DNA of 64,000 nt. Source: Maribacter sp. 1_MG-2023 (GTDB taxonomy: Bacteria > Bacteroidota > Bacteroidia > Flavobacteriales > Flavobacteriaceae). The first letter of the stretch is position 1. The number at the start of each line of letters is the position of its first letter. Positions 8,382 to 18,429 of this stretch are shown piece by piece. The notes under the pieces are model-generated. The model saw only the letters and a program-made list of their open reading frames with translations, was not told where the DNA came from and ran no database searches. Location of the stretch: positions 142,453 through 206,452 of the forward strand of contig NZ_JAUOPN010000007.1 in NCBI RefSeq assembly GCF_030547005.1. Direction: 5' to 3'. The translations under genes were made by a program, and so were the position numbers.

Positions 8382-9500
8382 CTAGTTCAGTAACTCTGCA
8401 ACCTTAGCTTCTAGTTCAGGACCTCTTAGATTTTTAGCAACTATTATTCCGTTTTCGTCCAATAAGAATGCTGCAGGTATTGCATCAACATTGTATAGTT
8501 TAGCGATTTTATCATCGAAATAAGCGATGTTAGAAATATGGTTCCAAACCAATCCGTCTTCCGCGATGGCTTTTTTCCATGCTTCATCGGTTCTATCTAA
8601 AGAAACACCCAGAACATTTAATCCTTTGTCGTGGTATTTATTATAAACAGCAACGATATTAGGGTTCTCAGCTCTACAAGGTCTACACCATCCAGCCCAG
8701 AAATCAATTAAAGTTACTTTTCCCATTACATCTTTTAATGCAAGTTCAGTTCCATCAGGACTTGGACCTGAGAATTCAGGAGCCTTTACGCCAATACTAG
8801 AATTTTTACCAGCAGCTTCAGAAGTCTTTAGTTTTTCAATGCCTTCTAAAATTTGCTTTCCTGGTTTAGAACTTTTAATTTCTTCTGAAAGCGTTTTGTA
8901 AATTTCTTCTGCTTCTTCTAATTCAACTGCTTTTGTAGCAACAGCTCTATCTAATACTAAAGCAGATATTAATGCTTTAGGATGACTTTTTACATAATCA
9001 AGCTCAAATGTTTTATACTCTTCTTGAAGTTCTTTCATTTCATCTTGTAAAGCCAATGCCGACTCACCAGATGCAGCTTTCATATCTTGTTGAATAGATT
9101 GCGCTTGCATAGAAATTTCTCTCGATTGCTCCATATAATCAGCGAAGGTGTCATTTTGAAAAGTTCCGCTTATATCGGCGAAGCCCATACTGTCTCTTTG
9201 TGCGCTAAACTGTATTTCTCCGTTTTCAAGAATTACAGCGGTATAGCCAGGTAGTTGTTCAACAAAGATGTAGTGAAGTTCAGGAATATCAGATTTTCCG
9301 GTAAAAGTAAACTCACCATTTGTTGTGGTAGCGGTATCAACTTCCATCGGTTGATTGTTTTCTCCTATTTTCTTCAAGAAAACACGAGTGCCATCAGTCA
9401 TTTCACCTCTAAGCTTTCCGTTAAGGGTAAAGCTTTCTGGCTTTGAGTTGCAGCTAAACAATAAGACTCCTGCAAGCAGTATTAAAATACTATGTTTCAT
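8382..9500 (-). CDS. TlpA/ResA-like thioredoxin lipoprotein with N-terminal DUF4369 domain
   Basis: A 372-residue periplasm-facing lipoprotein (lipobox LFSC, Cys17 when started at the ATG at 9500; the upstream GTG at 9509 is less likely). The N-terminal 110 residues match the DUF4369 pattern (FTLNGKLRGEMTDGTRVFLKK, written here in part, and GEFTFTGKSDIPELHY). A helical linker follows, and the last 140 residues are a thioredoxin/AhpC-TSA fold with the redox motif WCRPC and a cis-Pro region (VDAIPAAFLLDENG). It probably reduces disulfides or haem-binding Cys residues of exported proteins. DUF4369-TlpA fusions are typical of Bacteroidota. Confidence 0.92.
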   Translation of the reverse strand: MKHSILILLAGVLLFSCNSKPESFTLNGKLRGEMTDGTRVFLKKIGENNQPMEVDTATTTNGEFTFTGKSDIPELHYIFVEQLPGYTAVILENGEIQFSAQRDSMGFADISGTFQNDTFADYMEQSREISMQAQSIQQDMKAASGESALALQDEMKELQEEYKTFELDYVKSHPKALISALVLDRAVATKAVELEEAEEIYKTLSEEIKSSKPGKQILEGIEKLKTSEAAGKNSSIGVKAPEFSGPSPDGTELALKDVMGKVTLIDFWAGWCRPCRAENPNIVAVYNKYHDKGLNVLGVSLDRTDEAWKKAIAEDGLVWNHISNIAYFDDKIAKLYNVDAIPAAFLLDENGIIVAKNLRGPELEAKVAELLN

Positions 9501-9546
9501 ATATTTCACTTAGGTTAAGTTGCAAATGTACTTATATATAGGATAT

Positions 9547-9582
9547 AAAAAAAGACCTCTAACGCAATGGTCAGAGGTCTTT
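9547..9582 (-). terminator. Hairpin terminator for the outer-membrane protein gene
   Basis: Arms AAAGACCTCT and AGAGGTCTTT around a 12-nt loop. On the minus strand it is followed by a T run (the A run at 9547-9553), so it terminates the gene ending at 9604 before the TlpA-like gene. Confidence 0.85.
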
Positions 9583-9603
9583 ATTATATTGGTTTAATTG
9601 AGG

Positions 9604-10083
9604 TTAAAACTGGTAACGAATACCGAGTCCGATATCAAAATCAAAATTATCAGAGAATCCGTCATAACCGACGACTCCTAACTCTGGTCTAAAATCTAAC
9701 GATAATATTAATGGAATGTCAAAATTGTACTCTATACCAATGTCACCAGCTGCAAAAACGAATAGACCGCCATCATCACCGGGAAAATCAACATTTCCTA
9801 ATCCGCCACCAACGCCGTAGTACCATTGAAAATCACCTTCAATTGGGCGTACCCATTGGTAAAGACCCGCTATTTTAAATGCATTAAAATTTCTACTATC
9901 TCTCCATCCAAGATCAAATTCAACCCTTGTGTCGCGTGTTAGAGATTTTTGATAGCTGATTTCAGCACCGAATCCGTCACTGTCTCCTAATCGTAATCCT
10001 AATGCATGATTCGATATTTCTTGTGCAGAAAGTGAGCAAGTTGCCATAAATATCAATACGGTAATTCCTTTTAAAATCTTCAT
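9604..10083 (-). CDS. Small outer-membrane beta-barrel protein
   Basis: A 159-residue protein with a cleavable signal peptide (MKILKGITVLIFMATCSLSA, then QE). The mature part consists of alternating-residue amphipathic strands separated by Gly/Asp turns, ending in GLGIRYQF with a C-terminal Phe as expected for BAM-inserted barrels. The size fits an eight-stranded barrel. No specific family can be named. It is bounded by a terminator downstream and by a divergent FAD/Fe-S gene upstream, so it is likely a single-gene unit. Confidence 0.85.
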   Translation of the reverse strand: MKILKGITVLIFMATCSLSAQEISNHALGLRLGDSDGFGAEISYQKSLTRDTRVEFDLGWRDSRNFNAFKIAGLYQWVRPIEGDFQWYYGVGGGLGNVDFPGDDGGLFVFAAGDIGIEYNFDIPLILSLDFRPELGVVGYDGFSDNFDFDIGLGIRYQF

Positions 10084-10173
10084 ATAGTTATTCTTTTTTG
10101 TGATGAAAAATGAGCCAATTTGTAATGTAGCTCACACAATAAAACTTAATTTAGCAATCAAAATTGTGTTAAG

Positions 10174-13089
10174 TTGGATAATAATTCGCTGTCAAAGTTA
10201 CGACAAGATATAGAGGGAGAAGTACGATTTGATAATCTTACCAAGACTATTTATGCTACAGATGCTTCTGTATATAGAAAAATACCTTTAGGGGCTGCTT
10301 TTCCAAAAAGTGTTGATGACATTAAAAAAATTATACGATTTGCCAATGATGAAAATATTGGTCTTATCCCAAGAACTGCAGGTACATCTCTGGCAGGGCA
10401 ATGTGTAGGTGATGGTTTGGTTGTTGATGTATCAAAGCACTTTACAGAAATCATAAGCCTCGATCAAGAAAAGAAGCAGGTAACCGTTGAGCCAGGTGTT
10501 ATTAGAGATGAGTTGAATCAATATCTAAAACCCTTCGGATTGTTTTTTGGTCCTAATACATCAACTTCGAACAGATGTATGATTGGTGGTATGGTGGGTA
10601 ATAATTCATCGGGAACCACATCAATACAATATGGGGTGACAAGGGATAAGGTTATCTCAATGAAAACCATTCTGTCAGACGGGAGTGAGGCTGAATTTGG
10701 AAGAATTACAGCGTCAGAATTTAAGAAAAAGCAACAAGAAAATACACTTGAAGCATCACTTTATAATAATATATTTAAAGAACTCGATAATAATGATATA
10801 GCCTCTGAAATAATTGAACATTTTCCAAAGCCAGAAATACATAGAAGAAATACAGGTTATGCCGTAGACGAGTTATTGAAGTCCGATTTATTTGGTGGTG
10901 GTTTACCTTACTTTAATATGGCAGAATTGCTATGTGGTAGTGAAGGCACTTTAGCTTTTACAACAGAAATTACGGTTCAATTAAATGATTTGCCACCAGC
11001 ATTATCGGCAATGGTCGTTTCGCATTATACGTCTTTAGAAGATTGTTTAATGGATGTAGTTCCTGTTATGAAACACCCTTTGCAATTGTGCGAAATGATG
11101 GATAAAGTCATTTTAGATTGCACAAAGAATAACCGCGCGCAATTAGAGAATAGATTTTTTGTAGAAGGTGATCCGGCAGCATTATTAATGCTACAAGTAT
11201 CAGCACATACAGAAGCTGAGTTGAAAGAAGCTGTTGCTTCATTACAAAAGACGATAGCCCAATCAGGCCTCAGTTATGCCAATCCTGTACTATTTGGAGC
11301 CCAAATACCAAAAGCGATAGAGTTGCGTAAGGCAGGCTTGGGTTTGCTAGGTAATATAGTAGGTGATATGAAAGCTGTAGCCTGTATAGAAGACACTGCA
11401 GTAGCTTTACCAGATCTAAAAGATTTTATAGCAGAATTTTCTGTGATTATGAAGGGTTATGGTCAAAGTGCGGTGTATTATGCACATGCAGGTGCAGGCG
11501 AATTGCATTTGCGCCCTATTCTAAACCTAAAGAAATCAACCGATGTTGGGTTGTTTAGAGATATTACTACCGATGTTGCTAAGCTAACTAAAAAGTATAA
11601 AGGTTCATTTAGTGGAGAGCATGGCGATGGTATTGTACGTGCCGAGTTTATACCTATAATGATAGGCGATAAGAACTATGAACTTTTAAGAAGAATTAAA
11701 TCTTATTTTGATCCTAAGGGCATATTCAACCCAGGTAAAATTGTAGATGCCTACCCAATGGATAAGTCATTTCGATATGAGGTAGACCGCAAAGAACCAG
11801 AGATTAAAACATTGATGGATTTTTCTGATAGTGAAGGTATCCTGAAGGCCGCAGAAAAATGTAATGGTAGTGGTGATTGTAGAAAGACCCATCATATGAA
11901 CGGTGGTATGTGCCCTAGTTATCATGCAACCAAAAATGAAAAAGATACGACTAGAGGTAGAGCGAATACCTTAAGAGAGTTTTTGACGAATCCTGATAGT
12001 GCGGCAAAGAATAGTTTCGATAGTCCTGAGATTAAAGAGGCTTTTGACCTTTGTTTAAGTTGTAAAGCCTGTGCAAGTGAGTGTCCTAGTAATGTAGATG
12101 TAGCAACTTTGAAAGCAGAGTTTTTATATCAATATCAAGAAGCAAATGGCTATTCTTTACGAGGAAAATTGTTTGCATATAACACCAAGCTAAATGGGTT
12201 AGGAAGTAAGGTTTCTAGTTTGACAAATGCTATTTATGACTCCAAATTTCTAGGCAGTTTGTTGAAAAAAACGAGCGGAGTAGCCAAAGAACGTACTTTA
12301 CCTAAGGTATATAGCTTTAATTTCGATAAACATCTTCAAGAATATGGTAATCAAAATATTAAGTCTAAGAAAAAAGTAGTTTTGTTTATCGATGAATTCA
12401 CTAAATACTTAGATATTGAGGTTGGTAAAGATGCTATTGAGCTATTAACGAAACTTGGCTACGATGTTAAATTGTATTATGCGGAAAGTGGGAGAACATT
12501 TCTTTCTAAAGGATTTTTAAAACAAGCTCAAAAGCTAGCGATTAAGAATACTCAAGAGTTAAAAAAGTTTGCAGAAGTTGGTTTGCCAGTTTTAGGTTTA
12601 GAGCCTTCGGCAATCTTATCTTTTAGAGATGAATACAAACGTATGACATCAGATAAAGACACGGCTCAGAAAATAGCTGATAATTCATTTTTAATAGAAG
12701 AGTTTCTAGCAAAAGAAATAGCAGAAGATAATTTAAATTCGTCTGATTTTACAGAAGAAGCTAGAGATATAAAAATTCATAATCATTGTCATCAAAAAGC
12801 ATTGAGTAATCAAAAAGTAACTTTTGATGTATTGAATCTGCCAAGAAATTATAAGGTGACCATTATAGCATCTGGTTGTTGTGGTATGGCTGGTTCTTTT
12901 GGGTATGAAGAAGAGCATTATGAAACCAGTATGAAAATTGGCGGATTAAAATTATTCCCTGCGGTTAATAAATCAACTCCAGAAACAATTATCGCTGCCA
13001 ATGGTACAAGTTGTAGACACCAAATATTTGATGGTACAAAGCGAATAGCACAACATCCGGTAAGTATATTGAAAGAAGCCTTGGTGTGA
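10174..13089 (+). CDS. YdiJ/GlcD-GlcF-like FAD-linked oxidase fused to Fe-S subunit (D-2-hydroxyacid dehydrogenase)
   Basis: A 971-residue fusion. The N-terminal half has a PCMH-type FAD domain (RTAGTSLAGQCVGDG; GGMVGNNSSGT, about residues 25-270) and a FAD-oxidase C-terminal domain containing FSGEHGDGIVRAEF. The C-terminal half has ferredoxin-like Cys clusters (CNGSGDCRKTHHMNGGMC and CLSCKACASECP) and CCG-type ligand motifs (HNHCHQKA; ASGCCGMAGSFGYE), as in GlcF/GlpC. Such proteins oxidise D-lactate or D-2-hydroxyglutarate and pass electrons to the quinone pool; the substrate is not determined here. The start is a TTG at 10174: an in-frame stop at 10147 leaves no ATG between. Confidence 0.9.
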   Translation: MDNNSLSKLRQDIEGEVRFDNLTKTIYATDASVYRKIPLGAAFPKSVDDIKKIIRFANDENIGLIPRTAGTSLAGQCVGDGLVVDVSKHFTEIISLDQEKKQVTVEPGVIRDELNQYLKPFGLFFGPNTSTSNRCMIGGMVGNNSSGTTSIQYGVTRDKVISMKTILSDGSEAEFGRITASEFKKKQQENTLEASLYNNIFKELDNNDIASEIIEHFPKPEIHRRNTGYAVDELLKSDLFGGGLPYFNMAELLCGSEGTLAFTTEITVQLNDLPPALSAMVVSHYTSLEDCLMDVVPVMKHPLQLCEMMDKVILDCTKNNRAQLENRFFVEGDPAALLMLQVSAHTEAELKEAVASLQKTIAQSGLSYANPVLFGAQIPKAIELRKAGLGLLGNIVGDMKAVACIEDTAVALPDLKDFIAEFSVIMKGYGQSAVYYAHAGAGELHLRPILNLKKSTDVGLFRDITTDVAKLTKKYKGSFSGEHGDGIVRAEFIPIMIGDKNYELLRRIKSYFDPKGIFNPGKIVDAYPMDKSFRYEVDRKEPEIKTLMDFSDSEGILKAAEKCNGSGDCRKTHHMNGGMCPSYHATKNEKDTTRGRANTLREFLTNPDSAAKNSFDSPEIKEAFDLCLSCKACASECPSNVDVATLKAEFLYQYQEANGYSLRGKLFAYNTKLNGLGSKVSSLTNAIYDSKFLGSLLKKTSGVAKERTLPKVYSFNFDKHLQEYGNQNIKSKKKVVLFIDEFTKYLDIEVGKDAIELLTKLGYDVKLYYAESGRTFLSKGFLKQAQKLAIKNTQELKKFAEVGLPVLGLEPSAILSFRDEYKRMTSDKDTAQKIADNSFLIEEFLAKEIAEDNLNSSDFTEEARDIKIHNHCHQKALSNQKVTFDVLNLPRNYKVTIIASGCCGMAGSFGYEEEHYETSMKIGGLKLFPAVNKSTPETIIAANGTSCRHQIFDGTKRIAQHPVSILKEALV

Positions 13090-13092
13090 TAA

Positions 13093-13962
13093 TTAATCTG
13101 AAAGTCCGTCTCGCTCTTTTTGATTATTCAATTCTCTTGTCTTGCGTTGTGTAATTGTTTCGATAAGCTCGTTTATGTTCATAGACTTAAGTTCTTCATC
13201 CATATAGAATGTAGCTAGCTTATCATTTTCGTAGCGGTAGATTTTCCAACGTTTAAAAGAATATTCAAGGGCGGTCATGTGCTTTACCCAATCTCCAGAA
13301 TTTAGGTAAAGACATTCTCCTTTTCTAGTTTCAAATAGCTGTTTGTTCGGTGCGTGGCTATGTCCGCAAACTACATGGTCAAAATGTTGTTTAATAGCCA
13401 TTTTGGCTACGTTTTTCTCGAAAAGTGCAATTTGTTTGGGGTCACGTTCTCCATATTCTAATTCCGGATTTGAAAAAGGTTTGTTTTTTTTTCCGAAAAG
13501 ATTAAACGTTTTTGTTTTCAACTTGGCAAGTTTTAAAAGCAAGTCAAAACCTGTACCCCCAAAATTCAATAGCCATTGCGAGTGCCGAAATGAAAAATCA
13601 AAAATATCTCCATGGAAAAAGAGTGTGTTTTTCCCGTTCAGTTTCAATGTTAATCTATTAGAAACTTGTATTGCTCCCATGTAAATCTCATCAATTTTAC
13701 GAAAAGGTTCGTCACGGTTACCGGTGATATAATGTACATCAGTACCTTTAGAAGCTAACGAAAATATTTTCTTAACTACTTTTAGATGGGAGGGAGGAAA
13801 GTAATTGTTACGCATTTTCTTTGCGTCTAAAATATCGCCATTCAGAATTAAGATTTTTGGATCAATACTAGATAGGTATGTTAGTAATTCTTCTGCATGG
13901 CATGCATAAGAACCTAAGTGAATATCAGAAAGCACAACAATTTCAAGACGTCGCTTTTTCAA
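13093..13962 (-). CDS. LpxH-like metallophosphoesterase (UDP-2,3-diacylglucosamine diphosphatase family)
   Basis: A 289-residue calcineurin-like phosphoesterase. Metal-binding motifs appear in order: SDIHLG (D-x-H), LNGDILD (GD), TGNRDE (GNxD in place of the usual GNHD), FFHGDIFDF (H) and VVCGHSHAP (GHxH). The arrangement resembles UDP-2,3-diacylglucosamine diphosphatase-like proteins that act in lipid A synthesis, although the GNRD form is the LpxH/LpxH2-like variant and the true substrate could differ. The start is a TTG at 13962; no ATG or GTG gives the complete first strand. It ends 3 bp after the convergent FAD/Fe-S gene. Confidence 0.82.
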   Translation of the reverse strand: MKKRRLEIVVLSDIHLGSYACHAEELLTYLSSIDPKILILNGDILDAKKMRNNYFPPSHLKVVKKIFSLASKGTDVHYITGNRDEPFRKIDEIYMGAIQVSNRLTLKLNGKNTLFFHGDIFDFSFRHSQWLLNFGGTGFDLLLKLAKLKTKTFNLFGKKNKPFSNPELEYGERDPKQIALFEKNVAKMAIKQHFDHVVCGHSHAPNKQLFETRKGECLYLNSGDWVKHMTALEYSFKRWKIYRYENDKLATFYMDEELKSMNINELIETITQRKTRELNNQKERDGLSD

Positions 13963-14124
13963 AGGGATGATTTTTAAGGCAAAATTAAACCCAATGGTAT
14001 AGGCAACAACTACTTGCTAGGTCAACAATTTTTAATCATAAGGTTAAATAATCATTATCACAAATCCATAAGGTTAAGCTAATATTATGCGCTTTTAAAA
14101 TTTTTCTTTCCAGCATTTAACATT

Positions 14125-14132
14125 TACCTTTG
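14125..14132 (+). promoter_or_regulatory. -7 promoter element before aroC
   Basis: TACCTTTG matches TAnnTTTG and lies 58 bp upstream of the aroC ATG. The -33 element is not clear. Confidence 0.45.
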
Positions 14133-14190
14133 AAGTCGGTTGATTTGTAAGTATTACAATCAGTATTACATCATTAAGAACGCATTTATT

Positions 14191-15255
14191 ATGGCTGGAA
14201 ATACCTTCGGAAACATATTTAGGGTAAGCACTTTTGGAGAATCTCACGGAAAAGCAATTGGAGGGGTTATAGATGGCTGTCCATCAGAAATAGAATTAGA
14301 TTTTGATGCCATACAGAATGACCTTAATCGTCGTAAACCAGGGCAATCAGCCATTGTTACTCAGAGAAAAGAGCCAGATGAAGTAGAGTTTTATTCAGGA
14401 ATATTTGAAGGTAAAACTACGGGGACACCAATAGGTTTTGCAATTCATAATACAAATCAAAAATCTAAAGATTACGGACATATAAAAGATTCGTACAGGC
14501 CATCGCATGCAGATTACGTGTATGATAAGAAATATGGTTTTAGAGATTACCGTGGTGGCGGTAGAAGTTCTGCGCGTGAAACGGCAAGTAGAGTAGTGGC
14601 AGGTGCTATTGCTAAGCAGTTTTTGAAAGGTGTAGAAATTCAAGCTTTTGTTTCTCAAGTAGGAGATATGAATTTAGGTAAGCACTATACTGAATTAGAT
14701 TTATCGTTGACGGAAACTAATGACGTGCGTTGTCCTGATCCAGAAATGGCAGCAAAGATGGAAGAATATATCAAGTCTATTAAAAAAGACGGCGATACCA
14801 TTGGCGGTATTATTACATGTGTAGCCAAAAATGTACCGATTGGTTTAGGAGAACCCGTTTTTGATAAGCTCCACGCTGAATTGGGAAAGGCAATGTTATC
14901 TATAAATGCTGTAAAAGGCTTTGAGTATGGTAGCGGTTTTGAAGGTGTTAAGATGAAAGGCAGTGAACACAACGATCAATTTAATAATGACGGTTCTACA
15001 AAAACTAACTATAGTGGTGGTATTCAGGGCGGAATAAGTAACGGAATGGATATCTATTTCAATGTAGCTTTTAAGCCTGTCGCAACCGTAATTCAAGGCT
15101 ACGAAACAATTGATAAAGAGGGTAATACCATTAAAACTCAGGGTAAGGGAAGACATGATCCTTGTGTAGTACCTAGAGCAGTACCAATAGTTGAGGCTAT
15201 GACCGCATTGGTTTTAGCAGATTATACCTTATTGAACAGGACCATCAAATTATAG
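14191..15255 (+). CDS. aroC: Chorismate synthase
   Basis: A 354-residue enzyme that converts 5-enolpyruvylshikimate-3-phosphate to chorismate, using reduced FMN, at the end of the shikimate pathway. Signatures are visible: [16 protein letters not shown] near the N-terminus, [16 protein letters not shown] in the middle, and [20 protein letters not shown] near the C-terminus. Length and residues are standard. The ATG at 14191 (MAGNTFGN) is the start; the upstream TTG at 14140 would add 17 residues unlike the family. It appears to be alone, followed by the symporter gene 61 bp later. Confidence 0.96.
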   Translation: MAGNTFGNIFRVSTFGESHGKAIGGVIDGCPSEIELDFDAIQNDLNRRKPGQSAIVTQRKEPDEVEFYSGIFEGKTTGTPIGFAIHNTNQKSKDYGHIKDSYRPSHADYVYDKKYGFRDYRGGGRSSARETASRVVAGAIAKQFLKGVEIQAFVSQVGDMNLGKHYTELDLSLTETNDVRCPDPEMAAKMEEYIKSIKKDGDTIGGIITCVAKNVPIGLGEPVFDKLHAELGKAMLSINAVKGFEYGSGFEGVKMKGSEHNDQFNNDGSTKTNYSGGIQGGISNGMDIYFNVAFKPVATVIQGYETIDKEGNTIKTQGKGRHDPCVVPRAVPIVEAMTALVLADYTLLNRTIKL

Positions 15256-15316
15256 GTTCCGTTTTTAGCACTTTTCCTTGCAAAATACTATCTTACTTCC
15301 CTAAACTAATTTATAT

Positions 15317-16618
15317 ATGAGGAAGCTTGAGTTGCATTGGCAAATTCTAATAGGAATGTTAGCGGGAGTTTTATTTGCTTTAGCCATGGTTCAATTAGAT
15401 TGGGGACCAAAATTGATTTCAGATTGGATTAAGCCTTTTGGTAATATTTTCATCAACTCATTAAAGTTAATTGCCGTTCCTCTTATTTTAGGTTCACTGA
15501 TAAAAGGAGTATCTGATCTTAAGGATATCTCTAAACTTTCTCAAATGGGTGGTCGTACTATTGGTATCTATATCGCTACCACGGTTATTGCCGTTACTAT
15601 TGGTTTAGGTGTCGTAAACATTGTAAAACCAGGTTCTTCAATAAGTGAAGCAACACGTACCGAACTAGTTGAAAATTACAAAGGTGATGCAGATGCAATT
15701 AAAAGTAAAGCAGATAAACAAAAAGAAGCCGGACCATTACAGGCTTTAGAAGACTTGGTGCCCAGTAATATTTTTGCTGCAGCTTCTGACAACGGTAATA
15801 TGTTACAGGTTATATTCTTCGCTATTTTCTTTGGAATTGGATTAATACTTATACCTGAAGAACAAGCCACGCCCGTAAAAAAATTCTTTGACGGTTTCAA
15901 TGAGGTAATTCTAAAAATGATTGACCTTATCATGTTAGCGGCACCATTTGGTGTTTTTGCATTATTAGCAGCTTTAGTAGTAGAGTCGCCTAGTCTAGAT
16001 TTGTTTAAAGCATTGGCATGGTATGCTTTCTGTGTTGTCTTGGGGCTATCGTTAATGTTAGGTGTATATCTACTTTTGGTTTGGGTTTTTACAAAAACGT
16101 CACCAAGTACATTTATGAAGGGGATGTCACCAGCTCAACTCTTAGCATTTTCAACAAGTTCAAGCGCAGCTACCTTACCAGTAACAATGGAGAGGGTAGA
16201 GGAGCATTTGGGCGTAGATGAAGAAGTGACAAGTTTTGTATTACCAATAGGTGCAACTATAAATATGGATGGTACTAGCTTATATCAAGCCATTGCTGCA
16301 GTATTTATTGCGCAGGCATTTGGTATGGATTTAAGTTTGTCGGCACAGTTGGGAATTATCGTTACCGCTACCTTGGCTTCAATTGGTAGTGCTGCCGTAC
16401 CAGGAGCTGGTATGGTAATGCTAGTTATAGTACTCGCTCAAGCAGGTATACCTGAAGCTGGTTTAGCATTAATATTTGCTGTAGATAGACCATTAGATAT
16501 GTGCAGAACGGTTATAAACGTATCAGGAGATGCAACTGTCTCCATGATGGTAGCGAAATCTGTAGGTAAGTTACATGAACCTAAAGTCAAGAATTGGGAT
16601 GACAATTATAAAAAGTAA
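15317..16618 (+). CDS. Dicarboxylate/amino acid:cation symporter (GltP/DctA family)
   Basis: A 433-residue polytopic membrane protein of the DAACS family. It shows the serine-rich re-entrant loop (AFSTSSSAATLPVTMERVEE, HP1), the NMDG-type motif in PIGATINMDGTSLYQAI (TM7), the second re-entrant loop (SIGSAAVPGAGMVML, HP2) and the TM8 DRPLDMCRTVINVSGD substrate-binding segment. In that last motif Asp and Arg contact the amino or carboxyl groups of glutamate or aspartate; Arg in this position fits acidic amino acids or dicarboxylates. It couples uptake to Na+ or H+. Ends 2 bp from the convergent DUF748 gene. Confidence 0.92.
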   Translation: MRKLELHWQILIGMLAGVLFALAMVQLDWGPKLISDWIKPFGNIFINSLKLIAVPLILGSLIKGVSDLKDISKLSQMGGRTIGIYIATTVIAVTIGLGVVNIVKPGSSISEATRTELVENYKGDADAIKSKADKQKEAGPLQALEDLVPSNIFAAASDNGNMLQVIFFAIFFGIGLILIPEEQATPVKKFFDGFNEVILKMIDLIMLAAPFGVFALLAALVVESPSLDLFKALAWYAFCVVLGLSLMLGVYLLLVWVFTKTSPSTFMKGMSPAQLLAFSTSSSAATLPVTMERVEEHLGVDEEVTSFVLPIGATINMDGTSLYQAIAAVFIAQAFGMDLSLSAQLGIIVTATLASIGSAAVPGAGMVMLVIVLAQAGIPEAGLALIFAVDRPLDMCRTVINVSGDATVSMMVAKSVGKLHEPKVKNWDDNYKK

Positions 16619-16620
16619 AG

Positions 16621-17733
16621 CTATTTCTTTTTAGTTTTTTTGTTATTTAACTTATCGGCACCTTCAGTGGCATCTTGATAATTAAGATCGTCATCTACAA
16701 CGTCATTATAAGCCTGAATCCATGCATTTCTGAATATTCTAGTTACTGTTGGCCAAATCTTTGTTTTCACATTGTTTAGGTTTCCTTCTACTGGTATTTT
16801 AGTAGCAAGGGTATCTTTCTTATGATTTTTTAGAACAAACTTAAAAAAGCCTACAAATCCTTCCCAAAGGGTCTGTAGAAATCCGTCGTCTTTGCCTATG
16901 AGTTTTGCATTCTTTAAAATAGGTTTAAAAGAGCCTTTCATGTAACCATCTGCAATTGCTAATTCCCCGAATAAATCGAAAGAGCCCTCATCAAAATCAA
17001 TACCTGCGTAATAGTTGGTAAAATCATTAAGAGCCTTCGCATTTGCGTTTTCAAGACTAAAAGAGGCGTCCATATCGGGAATCTGCTTAACCAAGTTCAT
17101 ATCCCCGTCCAATATGACGTCTCCATTTCCAATTGATGTGGCTGTAGCATGTATGTTAGAAGGTAGCGTTCTTGTTTTCTCTACAACGTTTCTAAGATTG
17201 GATGCTGATAACTCTACGTTAGATAAGTGTAAATCAATATTTGGATCAGCTTGTAATTGTAAAAATGCAAATTTTCCATTCTTAATCGTAAATTGGTTAA
17301 TGTCAATTGGAACTAAATCGGTTAGCGCTTTAGACCAGTCCTCAGTATCGGCAACTCCTGTGGTGTCCTGTTGATCTTCAAATACATATAATATGGTAGG
17401 ATCTGTCATTTCAATTTCACTAACTATTTTTCCATGAAAAAGTGCATTCCATTCTACTGAAATGTCGGTTTTTTTGAAGTCTAAAAAAGGAAGTTCAGTA
17501 TTACCATCGACTGTATTTAAGTACATGCCGTTTATAGTATAAGCTCCGCGAATAATAGATAAATCAATATCTTCTACTTGACCGTAGTAACCGGGTATGT
17601 CAGCAAGGACTTTATTTACGTAATTTTTTACAAAATAGGGGAGGGATAAACGATTTACAACGAGAAGTATAATTAATACTACCGGTATCAAATATCTTTT
17701 TTTCTTATAATGTTTCCTATGTATATCATTCAT
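16621..17733 (-). CDS. DUF748/AsmA-like envelope protein
   Basis: A 370-residue protein with one N-terminal transmembrane helix (YLIPVVLIILLVVNRLSLP) and a large periplasmic part built from repeated beta elements. The first 150 residues follow the DUF748/AsmA pattern (VEDIDLSIIRGAYTINGMYL; TDISVEWNALFHGKIVSEIE). AsmA-like proteins are bridge-like lipid-transfer proteins of the envelope; function here is inferred from that. The C-terminus is very basic (NNKKTKKK). Start set at the ATG at 17733 rather than a TTG at 17742. Confidence 0.8.
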   Translation of the reverse strand: MNDIHRKHYKKKRYLIPVVLIILLVVNRLSLPYFVKNYVNKVLADIPGYYGQVEDIDLSIIRGAYTINGMYLNTVDGNTELPFLDFKKTDISVEWNALFHGKIVSEIEMTDPTILYVFEDQQDTTGVADTEDWSKALTDLVPIDINQFTIKNGKFAFLQLQADPNIDLHLSNVELSASNLRNVVEKTRTLPSNIHATATSIGNGDVILDGDMNLVKQIPDMDASFSLENANAKALNDFTNYYAGIDFDEGSFDLFGELAIADGYMKGSFKPILKNAKLIGKDDGFLQTLWEGFVGFFKFVLKNHKKDTLATKIPVEGNLNNVKTKIWPTVTRIFRNAWIQAYNDVVDDDLNYQDATEGADKLNNKKTKKK

Positions 17734-17865
17734 ATAACTCAATCTTTATTTCAAACATTGATAAGATAAATGATTGAAATTAAAAGTTTTGCGTTACGAA
17801 GTAATAGGGATAAAAGTTTTGATATTAGGATTAAAAGTAGCTTTAAGGGGCTATTAAAGTAGTAT

Positions 17866-18270
17866 TTAAATGAATTTGCTCTTTAATTCTTCTGTAGGTA
17901 TCATGCAAGCCTCCTTTTTACCGTACCATTTGTATCGATTTGCAGCAACAAAATCGTATACGATATTTCTAAAGGATTCTGGTAGCCATAGTAAAATAGA
18001 AGATACGGTACTAAGTCCTTTCAAATCCTTGCCAATTTCGAGGGCAGCTGTTGATTTGGTGTAGTAAGCAATGTTAAGCTCTATTAGAATAATGGAATCG
18101 ATTTCATTAGTATCAATATTACGTTCGTCTAATAACTTTTTTCCTGTTTCGCTTTGTATGGCAGCATATCTGAAAATGTCATTTTCATCTCGCTTTATAG
18201 CAAACTGAACACTGCTGTTGCATAAGTTGCAAACACCATCAAAAAGAATGATTTTTTTATTTGAATTCAC
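17866..18270 (-). CDS. DCC1-like thiol-disulfide oxidoreductase family protein (DUF393)
   Basis: A 134-residue protein with the family's DGVCNLCNSSVQF motif (DxxCxxC) close to the N-terminus, followed by RDENDIFRYAAIQSETGKKL and a hydrophobic C-terminal part. These proteins are predicted thiol-disulfide oxidoreductases with a thioredoxin-like start; substrates are unknown. The start is GTG at 18270, as no in-frame ATG precedes the motif. Its coding region carries a near-copy of the AATCGTATACGATT palindrome at 17952. Confidence 0.88.
   Translation of the reverse strand: MNSNKKIILFDGVCNLCNSSVQFAIKRDENDIFRYAAIQSETGKKLLDERNIDTNEIDSIILIELNIAYYTKSTAALEIGKDLKGLSTVSSILLWLPESFRNIVYDFVAANRYKWYGKKEACMIPTEELKSKFI
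17952..17964. repeat. Near-copy of the AATCGTATACGATT palindrome
   Basis: AATCGTATACGAT followed by A instead of T, so 13 of 14 positions match. Lies inside the DCC1-like gene. Confidence 0.6.
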
Positions 18271-18390
18271 ATTGTAAAATTAAAACAATTTTTAACCAAC
18301 ATCTCACAATATTTATATAATAAAAACCTCATTGAATATTCCAAAATATGTTGCAATGAATACTATGGTTAGTTTTAAAAGTTTCGTTTA

Positions 18391-18404
18391 AATCGTATAC
18401 GATT
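18391..18404. repeat. 14-bp palindrome AATCGTATACGATT, intergenic copy
   Basis: A perfect palindrome between the DCC1-like gene start (18270) and the mutS2 stop (18430). Identical copies occur at 25191 and 32913. Confidence 0.85.
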
Positions 18405-18429
18405 TTATATAACTACCTGTAATAGAGCG